Shown one piece after another: positions 47,300 through 59,300 of a stretch of 64,000 bases of DNA. How positions within the stretch are numbered: position 1 is the first letter of the stretch; each line of letters starts with the position of its first letter. Under the pieces are notes generated by a model. That model made no database searches, was not told the DNA's origin, and was given only the letters and a program-made list of their open reading frames with translations. The stretch is from Acridotheres tristis (Eukaryota > Chordata > Aves > Passeriformes > Sturnidae), in assembly GCA_037013685.1 (NCBI GenBank), contig CM072888.1, forward strand, positions 1,283,034 to 1,347,033. Reading direction: 5' to 3'. A program made the position numbers and the translations under genes.

Positions 47300-50200
47300 G
47301 CGTGTGGGTCTATTATTCATTTTAATTAATAATAATAATTTATTTTAATAATTATTTGCCTAAATAATTAAATAAAAATATTCAGCTGACAGCTTGATGT
47401 ATGGGGGCTTGTGAGGTTACTTCTATGTCATGATCCTTTTCCCTCATCTATGAGGAGTTGTTGATCCTGGGCCTAGCAGGGGCAGATGCAGCAGTGTGCA
47501 GGGTGCACAGCTGTAGACTACAGGTGTTTTATTTATCAGAAATGAGGAGCTGATTCAGGAGTTGTGGTAATGCACTTGACTCCTTGGTAGGTGAGAGGAG
47601 GTTGTGTTGGGTAGCAGTGAGGTTAAAAAACAGTTGTTTTGAATTTGTTTTTGTGCATTCAGATCAAGTTACCTGCAGTAAAAGCTAACATGTTGTTTTA
47701 CAGCGCAGAGCAGTGGGTTTTTGTCAGCTTGTGCTGTGACAGTTTATTGAGTTTAGACACTTAGGTGTGCTCCAGAAATACTGAGGGATATGAAGAGTCA
47801 AGACCAGTGTGTACCTTCAGGTGAAGCTGCTAAGTGCCCTTCCTCACTGGCTGAAATGTCACCTGTGTGAAGGTGACAGAGCATCACTTGCAGATCCATG
47901 CCGTGCTGTTTGTGGTGTGTGTGCAGGGGTTATGCAAGCTGCTCTGAGAACACCTTCTGGAGATGAGGGCCCTTTATCTCCTTGTGCTGAGTCTCATAAC
48001 CTACTTACCTGCATCCTCTCCTCCTGCCTGGATAAAAGTGCTGCAAGCTTTGCCTTGACCCAGTTTAGACAGCCATGGACAGCAGCTAGATGAGAAACTG
48101 GAAGAGGAGTTCCTGGAGGAAGATTTTAAAATGGTTACTATCTTTGAGAGTCCAGAATGCCATTGCTTTAATTCACAGACTAGGCAGTGATTTGTGATCC
48201 CACCAAGTTTTCTTTAAATAACAGCCACCCACAGCTACAGGATCCTTACAGGTGTGGCTCTGTGTAGTCTCCTGACCTCTGCAGCGTTAGGCTGATAATC
48301 CTCTGGCAGGGGTGTGCCCAGATCCTCTGGTACATAAATTTGGCTAAATGTATTTGTTTCCATGTGTACAAACAATCTGCAAAGTTGTTAGCACCTATGA
48401 ATATTCAGGAAAGAATTTACTTCTGCTGTTGTGTTTGTGGCTTGGCAGCTGCTTGGGGTTATGAGGTTTAAACAAGTAAGGAATGTGGTGGGGTTTTTTC
48501 CCTTATATATTACTTTCTTGAAAGCCTTGCATTTTCTGTGGTAACCAGCACTCCAAAATGCTGGTTACCTATAAAATAAAGTCTTTCTGCCACCTTGAAC
48601 GCTTTTCTGCTAACCAAAGGATACATAACTTCCTGCTAAAAATAAAAATACTGATGAACTGGTAAGTGATACATCTTAGAACTTGGGTAATTCAGCCTGT
48701 GAGTATCTAAGGTGCTTGTGATAAGTTACTCAGTATCTCAAGTTTGATAAAAACGCAGAGCTGTGATTGTTAACAGAAAACCATCTTAATGCTGGAAGTA
48801 TAAAAATGTAGCAGTGATTGGTTTGTTTTGGTAGGTTTGGATGTTTTGTGGGAATTTTTCCCAAGAAAGACCGGACGAAAACATCTTAAAGGTATTTCTC
48901 TAGCCTGGTATTCTATGACTTTATCAACATGGCTTTTTTTAAAAAGGAAGCTGATTGCTAGTTATTTGAATAGCTTGCTAATCACAGCTGTTTGAGATTT
49001 CCTCTGCCTTGTGTGTACACTTTTTAAAGACTGGAAAGAACAGTTATTTTCCTGCTTTCTCAAGCCCTGGAATTGTGGAGTAATAAAATGAGGTAAATTA
49101 TCCTTGCTTTTTCCACATCCCTTCCTTTCTGCACTAGAGATTGCCTAGCTACAAACCCCCAAACACTTTTTCAGCCTGACACAAATAAGGAGTGAAACCT
49201 TGTTTTCTTTTTCCTCCAGAAGTTTACATTTAGCAGAGGGCAGCTTCAAAGTGTGTGAGAGCTGACTCCTAGGATGAGACAGGCCAACATGCTGTGTTTC
49301 TCATTCATAATCCCTTGAGTAATCCTAATCCAGTTGAGATCTGTAGCCTTTATTAAGCATCACATGGTAGAGGATTCTTAAGACTGTTCATAACTGGGCA
49401 GTAAATAAATCAAAGTGTCTGCACCAGTTCTGGGTTGCACGTGCACAGAGACATGGCCTGTTGTTTTGCCTGCCCAAGGGAACACCTTACTTGATTATTT
49501 GCGTTCTGAGGAAGAGATTTTGCATCTGTAACTAAGCAAATAGCATCAGAAACCATCCATCATTTGAGTACAGAATACAACCGAAATTTATCAGGTGGAA
49601 AGCTTCAGTTGTGTTTATCTCCACAAATCCATACATCAGGACTTGGCAAGGTAAGTTTTTCTTTTTAATTCTTAACAACGGGGTTTTGTGTTCAGAAATA
49701 GCTTACACTTTGAGGTAAAACATCCTTTTTGTATGCCAAGGTGTATAAAACTGCATTTGGGAGTTTTGTATCTGTAATTCCCCTTTTTGGCACTGCAGTA
49801 ACTGTGGGTGTGTTTTGAAATACAGCACACTTGACCATCTTGTTTGCAGCTACGAGTGGTGCCAGGTCTGGTGTGCACGTGGGCCACACATAGGTATTTA
49901 CTCTGAGGCAAGGCAGGATCATCACTGTCCTTAGTGCCAGCTAGCATTTTTATCCTTGGGACAAGCATTTGATTGTTTTTTTAATTCATCTGTAGCTCTT
50001 CAACTCTTGCTGTTTCTTTTAGCAGAACTTAAAATTGGTTTCCTCCAACTTCTCCCTTAGGTTTTTCCTTAGTAAACTTCCTAGTCTGTTATGTCCTGTT
50101 GCCTTGCATATTCTGCTCACCTGTTCCCTCCATTGCTGGAATGTCTATAAAACTGTCAGGTTAGTGGGCATCCTATTCATGATGAATGAAATAGCATCTT

Positions 50201-53200
50201 TCCTAGGAGCAGGTTTCTCATTAGCTGAGTTATTTCTGGCAGGTCCTGTGGGTTCAGCATGACATTCTCCAACATCTATGATGTGCACAAGTTCCCAGCG
50301 TGTAGGATTTGGTTCAGAGTACTATCCCTTGCTTTGGTTTTGGAGACGTTAAAATCATCAGGCTAAGCCAGGAAATTTACCTAGGCTTTGTTTGTGTTTT
50401 GGGGTGATTGACTCAAGTGGATTTGTGCAAGGTTTCCTTTACTGAATTTTATGGGCTACTGGATGGTGTTATTGAACAAGTCCTCTGCTTGTGTTTGCAA
50501 GAACTGTGTTACCCAATGGCTCGAGAAGTGCCTGGATTCCATCTGCTCTGTCTCTCTCCTGCCTGTGAAACATTACCTCTGGTGGTCAGGAAATGTGCAT
50601 CTTGTCTGTGTGTGTGTGTGTGGCCTTCTCCTGAGGCCTGAACTTAGTGTTCCACTGTCCACTTGGTGAACACTTGGTGTTCCATTGTCTGTATCCGTGT
50701 GGGGCTCACGAGTCCATGACTTTTTAGTGGTGGTTGAAGTGTGTGCACTGGCTTTTGTCACCTGGCTTTACAGAGTGTGGCTGTCTGCTGGCAGGTGCTC
50801 TGTGCCTTGGTGTGTACCAGGGACAGCCCTGTGCCAAGGAGGTCTGAGGAAAACCTCTTGCAGAGGCCTGCTAAATTGCATCAGAGAGAATGAACTATCT
50901 CTGCAGGAGTGCTATTTGAGCCAAGAGCAAGATGAGGAGGGAGTGGTTGGTAGCTGACTGTTTCCTAGATGGATCATGTTTCTTACCTGAAAATTCAGTA
51001 TAGCGTGTACCTCAAGTGATGCTGCTGCTGTTTGTCCGGTCTTTGAGGCTGTGCCTGGACGGGTCTTCCCATTTTGTCTTCTCTTTCTTAGGTGCAGAAA
51101 TTTAGGAAGGGAAGGATTTGTGTCACTGTTGGGTGGATGAGGAAGGATCCCACGTGCTGAGCAGTTGGAATGGTTCTGTTTCTTCCTCAGTCCTTCCAGC
51201 CTTGGAACAGGTTTGATTCCATTGGAGCCTGACTTAGTCCTGTGCGCTCCTTTGCTCAGGTTGTGCCCCTGACAAAAATCTGAGGGCAGCAAATGAAAAA
51301 CTTCAGGGCTCCAGGAACTGCCTGGGAGGGACCCGTTGAGAAACCTTGTGATATGATAATTAGGGCACACATCCCTCGCTATGGATGAATTATGTTTCAA
51401 GTAGGGCTGCCCAAATAATAAGTGCTTGTTTGTTTGACAGGGAGAGAAGGAATTGAGAAAAAAATTGTTGCCAAAGGTGGCTTCAAATCCAAGCTCGCAT
51501 TTTATTTTTAGGCAGGTGGTACCCCTGAACACATCCTCAACAGGCAAAGTACTGAATACCATACTTGAGTGTTGGCTTCAAATTTCTTCTCCATTGTTTT
51601 AAAAGTAACATACAAGTGTTCTAGTTCCTGGGAAAGGGGCCAATGCAGAATGAATCACTTGTAACACTGCTTCTCTGGAAAGCTAAAACTTGCTGAAATC
51701 CTCAGATCTGTTTTAAGTGAAATTTTTGTTTGGATAGGCCAGATGGGCCTATGCTCAAAACTTCTGAACTTTTTCCTGAACTCTGATTTCCCTGGCACGG
51801 GAGGTTATAAACAAAAGCTCTAATTCTAAGTTTTGTGTGCAATTGTCCCTTGGAGCAGTTAATAAGCCGTCAGAGTACCTGCATTATTTGAGCACAAAGA
51901 AGGTAAAGCACTAGGTAAAACTGGGTGTAATGTGGCAGTTTTCAGGCCATTTGTGACTGATATGAAATGCTATTGTGAGACTAAAACAACGTAGGCTCTT
52001 TGCTGAGAGCATTGCAGTGTGCCCTGTTGTCGCCCACTTGGCATTGTGAGGATGCCATTGTGTAGCTGGGCATCCTGAGCAAGGGAGAGTGTTGCAGCTT
52101 TTTAGCCCCTGCCCATGGTGCAGTGTGGCTGAGCAGGGCTCACCTTCCTGAGCGAACATGGATCGCTCACCTTACACAACACCGGACGCGCTCCTTCAAT
52201 TAGCGTTTGTGTGGATCCGAGCTATTTTGAGAGCCAAGACCTGGGTTAGGTGAAAGGGATTGAAAGAGGCAAAAGGATTGCAGGAAGTGAGTCAAGGAGG
52301 AGGACTTTTCCTTTTCCTGGGGAGAAGTGCCTCTGTCGTTACTCTGTCCTGACCCTTCAACATACTTTGAGCTGTGTTCTCCTGCCAACACCAGTCCTAA
52401 CATTTTTACAGGTGTTTATTTCCTTCCTTCCATTTCTCAGCTTTCTCCTCTCTGAATTTCAGAGGAAAATAAAAACCTGTTAAATTCTTCAGTGATACAG
52501 CCTGGGGCTGCTTTGGCAGTAGTATGTGGCTATTTTCCAGAGCAAAATTATCTGATTGTGAATGACATTGTGGTTATCCTCAAAGTTAACCGACTTCAGA
52601 GTTTGAATACATCTTGCATTAGGATCTGGTTATCCTGACCAGAGCTTCCAGAGCAGCGAGCTTACTGAAGTCTGGATGTCTGTTCTTTGATATTAGCAGT
52701 TGATGGCATAATACGCTCCCACACCCGAGCAGATGCATGAGATGAAGGCCAGCAGTGTTTAACAAAGCTGGTTATTTTCTTCTGATAGCTAATTGTTGTT
52801 TTAGACTTGCCTTCCTGCTACCTGTGGTTAGATTAAATATCAGGTATGTGTTCATCCCTTATAATGAGTTCTCCTTTACAGGGGACTAGGTGACTATTTG
52901 TCTACAGAATACTACAGAATATTTGTCTGCACATACTACTTCTTAATGACTTAATAGTTCTTGGTTGCTATTGAAAAGCTTTTTATGTTTGCCAAACAAC
53001 CACAGTACCTATTTTTATGCAAGTAGCTAAAGGTGCTGAACTGATTCCTGTTTCTAAAGCTCACTTGAAATGTGAAGCAGTGAGACAGAAATCCTCATCC
53101 GATTGTCTGAGAGTAGCTGGAGAAACCTGGTAGTGGAAAATGTACTTGGGCACAAGACAGGCCATCTGATCATTAAGTGTTAATATATTTCATTGTAGAT

Positions 53201-53322
53201 TCTTGGCACTGTGGGACGTGTTGCAGCTGTTTTGGTTCTGACCAAATGGTCTTCCCTGCATCCCTTTTGTGGCTTTGGTGACACTGGGCCAGTCTGCAAC
53301 GTTGGAGCATTGGTTGGAGAAC
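47300..53322. other. NAAA-PPEF2 interval, includes PPEF2 5' region
   Basis: This 6-kb stretch has no recognised coding exon. It begins with an AT-rich patch (about 47313-47372) and contains a short (TG)8 at 50607-50622. The longest frame is a 216-codon minus-strand frame (50912-51562) without family resemblance. The PPEF2 promoter and any non-coding first exon should lie here, but there is no CpG island to point to. That would fit a tissue-restricted gene. Confidence 0.5.
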
Positions 53323-56300
53323 ATGGGATCTGGTACTTCTGTAAATGTCCAGTACAAGTACTCCCTGCAGAAGTCTGAAAATGGTGAGTGATTCTTAGAA
53401 AAGTCATCTTTTCCTCTTTTCTCCTGCATATCCTGTTGGGAGGTTGCGTTGAATGTGTTTCTCTTCTGGGTTTTCTTCATAGCACTGAAGTGAGGTTCTG
53501 TCTTTCAGTGTCCTGTGACAAGGATTCTCAGGTGTCAGGCACAAGACAACAGGAAGTAACAGCTATTTAGACGAGGAGTAGGTTAAAATCCACCCAAGCC
53601 TAACCAGAAAGGAAGCAACAGCTAGAACCAACACCTGCTGGATTAAACACTTGCTGGGTAATGCAGGTGTTGTGTTTGCTGACAGTGAGACAGATGTCAC
53701 CCTGCTGCTTCCCCTGGATTATTCCCCAAGGCTCTTACTGGTGCAGGAGTGGTTTAGCAGAAGCGTTAGCAAAGTCAAAATGAATCCGATTGCAAAGAAG
53801 GTGAGACGGTGTGGCTACGAAAAGCCCTAAAGCAAAAAGTGTATATTTTGTCTAATGATGTCAGCACAGTGCTCTTAATCTCTGCTAATAATCTAGATTT
53901 GTTTATGGCTCTGAAAGCTATGGTGATTTATATTTATGAAGCTCTCTGTAATGGTATTGTTTTTGTGGGCGTGCACCTGTGTCTGTTGGGGAACAAAGAG
54001 AGTTGATGAGGGAGAGGTTTGATATAAGGAAGAGTTAAAAAGTAAATGAACAGTCTTCTTGGTTTGAATCATGCAGTCATGAGCACTGGCAGAACAGCAG
54101 GATGGGGCAAATTGTTTGCATGTACTTGGGGAAAAAAAAGAAAGACATGAAATTGGAGATAAGGTTGTGACTCAGACTTTTACTGTCCACTGTTGAAAAA
54201 CGTTTTATTTAAGTTAGACTTACCTGTCACCCATAGCACCAGAGGTCCATGGACTTTCCCATCAAGTTCAGGGTTATTTTAAGATGATCAAGTGTCAGAC
54301 AACGCTAGTTACTTATTTCAAACCTGGTATTGCATCTGATAGCTCAGCAAGTTTCCCATGGCAGTAAAGCCTCTGTGAATTTCTAGCCTGTGCTTCTCAA
54401 CACCCTTCAGATTTGGCCAGGGCAGCTGGTTAGGGCTTTGTGCCCAGAGGCAGTGTGCCAGATGTCATCCCTGTAAAAGGTCTGAAGGCTGCTTTCCATG
54501 GAAACCATGTAGGAGCAGAGCAGTTCAACTGGCCCTGCCTGAAGTGAAGTCTGCTTTGAGTGCTGCCACTGTGGTATGCTTTGAGCAGCTTATGTCACCT
54601 ATGGTTTGGATCATCAGAAAGTGTGGCTAAGTCTTTCTCTTTGCTGCCTTTTTTTTGTTTTTCCACACTGATACAAACACTGCCAGGTATAACTCGCCTA
54701 GGTAAGATGCTAAATTAGAATAGCTGGCTTTTTCAATTGCAGTCAGTTTCTGCAAAAGCAGAGTAAAAACCAGTGCCTTTGCTATCTGGGGCTTAAATGC
54801 TGTGGATGATGTTATTTATGTTAACTGTGCACTTGATAACCTGTCTTTCATAAGTTGAATTTTTACTGTTTCAAAGGTTTTTGTTTTCACTGCTATGTGT
54901 GGAGTCATCACAAGGAGTTTTTTCAAAGCCTAGGAGATCAGTAAGCATTTTGTCAGCAAGAGAGAAGACAAAGAATACAAAAGTTATTCCTGAGTTAAGG
55001 CTTGCCAAATCTTACCTTCTTGCCCACAACTTCAGAGTGTCTTAGCCCCAGTGCAGATCAGCAGATCTTCCTTTTTGTGCTCTGCAACTCCCAGTGCTGA
55101 AAGAGAATCATCATTTTAAAGGATTAATATTTTCAATATATAATTAATTGAGATAGCTTCTTTAGGGCAAGGTTGCTGTTTCCTGCTGAAGTATTTGGAT
55201 GGCCATTTGTTGTGAAATTAATGCAAGCAGACTGAATTACTGTGACCTGTCTCTTGCCAGTGTATAGCAGCCTCTGGGTAGATGTGAGGGATTTTCCTCT
55301 TTTCAATGAAGGTTTTCCCACACACCTGCCATTGCTCTCCCTGCTTTGGTGAATGTGGCAAGGGACTATACCTTCTGCAGCAGGCCTAGTTCCCTACCTG
55401 TGTTGTTTCCCTTGGATTTTGAAGCCAGCCTGTGGATAAGCAGTCATCTCTTTCCCCCCTCAGCTAAGGATGACAGAGAAGCAGCGTTAGAAGATGATTT
55501 AAATATAGGGCTCGCAGGTGGGACTCCAGAAAGGAACAGGAAGGGACCAGAAAGGAGTGGTTGGTCCAAGTGGGATGAAGGCCAGCTATGGAGGATGAGA
55601 GATTTTTGAGGTATATAGAGTTCTGTGGCAGAACTTGGAAAAGGAAATGTGAAACTGCACCTTGAAAGATTCACGTGTTCCATCTGAAATAATTTTTGAA
55701 GGGAACACACTGAAATTGGGAGAATACAGAGGCTGTGTTCTAAAGACCAAAGGGCAGATAGCCCTAATTTGGTGAGAAGCACCTGGTGTCAGCACTGGCT
55801 GTGGCTTGAACCTCAAACAGGCACCTGGAAATTCTGGCATCTCAGTCATTCTGTGTAATGAAATGGCCCAAGTTCTGCCTCCTTACTTTCACTGTGGGTG
55901 TAGTTTTGTCTTTATTTTATTGTAAGGTAATGGTATGTTGATCTTTATGCCACAATAGAGTCCTTTTAAAGTAATTTCACAATTGCAAAACCTCCGAGGT
56001 ATTTATTTGGCATAGAGAGGTAGAAACCCCCCATATTTCTAAGGCTCTAGAAGGAAACTTGGTATCCTGTCTTCCCCCAACTCTTGCGTGGCCCCAGTTA
56101 AATTTCTGGTTTCCTGAAGCCCCAGAACCTAGAGATGGTAAGATGGACATAAAAATGATCAAGGTAAGTAGAAAGGGAGGATATTGTCCAGTAATACTGA
56201 AGGATGTTAGGGCTTTTAGGCCCTGATAATTTGTTGTTAACGCTGGTGCTGAGGAACCAGCAGCAATGGTTGGAAGCACTTCAGAGGTCTCTGGTCAGGC

Positions 56301-59300
56301 AGGGTCAGGTCAACCTCTTGCAGAAAGGAAATCAAACAGAAGAGGGTTTTTTTGCCCTTAGGCACAAGAATACAATTCCTGGAAACTGTTTTCTGAAAAG
56401 GAAAGGTTCTGTTCCATGTTGAGGGAGGGGGAAGGAGCTGTTGCAGGTACCTCAGGTGCAGGCAGTGCTGCTCAGCAGCTTGGTTCTGTTCTTGGCCCCC
56501 AGCTTTCAAGGCAGCTGTGTTGATCCAGCAGTGGTATCGGCGCCACGTGGCTCGGCTGGAAATGCGGCGCCGCTGCACCTGGAGGATCTTTCAGTCCATT
56601 GAGTATGCCTGCGAGCAGGATCAGATCAAGGTATGGTGCCAAGAAAAGAGCAGCAAGCAAAACATAGCAAGGTGCTTTCTGTGCCAGTCTCTGGCTTTCT
56701 GGCTGCTGGCTGGGAACTCTCCAAGTGCTTCAGTGGCCAGGGGCTACGTTTCCTGCCCCTTTTTAACCTATTGATGGATTCCCTGCCTGCTTGTGTTGCA
56801 TAAAACACAAAGTAATGACCCTCCAAAGCAAGCCCTAAGAGCCACTTAACAGAGCTTTTCTGGAGTCTGAACACAATAGGCAAATCTATTTTGTTTGTTA
56901 TTTTTAACTTTGATTAAAATTCTCTTACATGTCTGCCTTGCTCTCAGGGTCAGGAAGGGCTCATAGCTCAGCCTGTGGCTGAAGGTAAAGCCACTGTTTT
57001 GACTTGATCTCAAGATAGTCAAAACTTGAATTGGTGCAATGAGAGTTGCTGTACATACCAGACAGCATGAGTAGGTCAGAGGAAACTTTCCATGATAAGT
57101 TGCTACTCTGTTGAACTTCATTCTATGGTGAATGATGGGCTCTCCCTCTTCCTGCAGCTTCACAACTTCTTCAGTTACCTCATGGACCAGTTCACACCAA
57201 GCAGCAGCAAAGAGAGTAAGTTTGTGTGCTATTTGTAGATGTGGCACAGCAGCTCCAAAGGCTGCACCCTGTACTATTCATTGCCCAGTGCTGGGCAATC
57301 TTCAGGATGGCACATCTGGCCAAGAGTCTCAAGAGTGATGACATCAGGATTAGAGAGTGAATTGTCTGGAGGCTGTGAGCTGTGTAAGGCATGTGGGGCT
57401 ATTCCTGCTCTTAGGAGCTGGAAGGAGGCATCAAAGCTCACTATGTTATCAGAGAACGATGCACACTGCACATGGGGATTTGTCTCTGTAGCCTTTCCCT
57501 CACTGCAAGTTTTGTAGCAGCACCAAGCAGTACCCAGCATCCATGGCTGTGGTTGCTTCTGAGTGCCAGTCCAACCAAACAGCTCTTCTGTAGCAAATTA
57601 CTAGAATGGTGCCTGGAGCCAAGTAACTACTTTTTTGTCTGTTTCTTTTTTTAAAAAAACCAATCAACCCCACCGATCTGCTGTGCAGGGGATTTTATCA
57701 GTCGCATGTTTGTAAGTGGGGAAAGTTACAAAGAGGCAGAGCTGGAAAAATACTGTGACTATGAATCCATAGAGGTGCCAGACTCCTACATCGGACCCCG
57801 GCTCTCCTTCCCTCTCCTCCCTGACCATGCCACGGCCTTGCTGGAAGCTTTTCAACAGAAACAAGTAAGGATCCCAGAAAGGTACCGTGCTTTCCCCTTT
57901 GCTGAATCGGGGTGGAGCACAGATAATTTGGTCTTAGCTTTCTTACCAAGCTCAGTAGACTGGGGTATAACAAGCTGGCTGGCTGCTAAACAAAATGGGG
58001 TGGGAAACTACGATATTTCTTATTGCCATGGAAATGTTCTTCTTTCTGAAAATATACTCCTGATAAAACTGAACACTTTACCTAGGAGTGTACCAATATT
58101 AACCTGAATTTCACTTCTAAAGAGAAAAATCAGCAACAGCTCATGTTGAAACTTTTCATGATTTTTTTTCAAATTTCTCCATTTGTAAGTAAGTATGGCC
58201 CAGAGGGAAACAGCCAATTATAGTGTTTTGTGCTATGCAGTTTGGACTCTGATTTAAAATATAAGTTGTGAGTTTTTTTGATGTGAAAGTTGAGAACCAT
58301 CCCAGTACTAACAAGACAAGCCTTCATACAACTGCAGTGTTCTGCTGCCATCCTTCAGCTGGTGTGCTGAACTGCGAAATAGGCCAGAACATCCCTTGTC
58401 CAAAGAGAACAACTAAACCAATGGTGTCTCATGTCCCCACCAACCTTGGTTTTGAGCATATCTATTGCTGTAGGAGATATGGAAGCTCACACTGGTTCAA
58501 TGTGGAAAAGCTAAGAAAGATCTAGAGGGGCAGCTTCTTACCTGTGATATTGGGCTGGCATTTCTGCTGCTCCTGGAGCTGGTGTGGCCTAGTGGGTACA
58601 GCCATGTCCACAAGGTGCTGGGACTTCAGGTATGCCTTGCCAGCCCTCTCAGTGCTGAGCCTGGGCTGCCTTGGGCAAGTGTCTGCCATCCTGCTGTTTG
58701 CCAGTGTTCCCCTCATCTGGTTTGTGAGCCCATAAGTCAGCACAGACTGCCATCCCAGGGAGAGTTTCTGCCATCCAGGCTGTCCTGGTGGGGTCTTTGC
58801 AGCCACACTGGTGCTGCTCAGAGGCCACTGATTTCCTGCTTTAATCCCTTCACTTTCTCCTAGTAGCAGCTCCACGCTCGCTATGTCTTAAACCTCCTGC
58901 ACGAGACCAGGAAGCACCTCAAGCAGTTGCCAAACATCAGCCACGTCTCCACCTGCTACAGCGAGGAGGTCACTGTGTGTGGTGGGTCCCTCACAGCCCC
59001 CGGGGTGGAATGCTCCTGTGGGAGGGCGGGGCAGAGACAAAATGGTAGCGAGAGTATGGTGGCCCCCCTGTACTGAATGTGGAACACAAATGTTCTCGGT
59101 AAGCCAAGTGTGTGAGTTGAGCTCAAGCTTTACATCGTGTCCTTTTCCTCTAGGCTTGCATTTCCCCAAGTATTTCAGTGGTGATTCACTTATAAAGGAC
59201 ATAGTTCGTAGGAAGTTATGCATAGGTGATTTTTTAAGTTCAAGATAAACACTGTGACTTGTCTCTTTGTGCTTGTCAGGAGACTTGCATGGCCAGCTGG

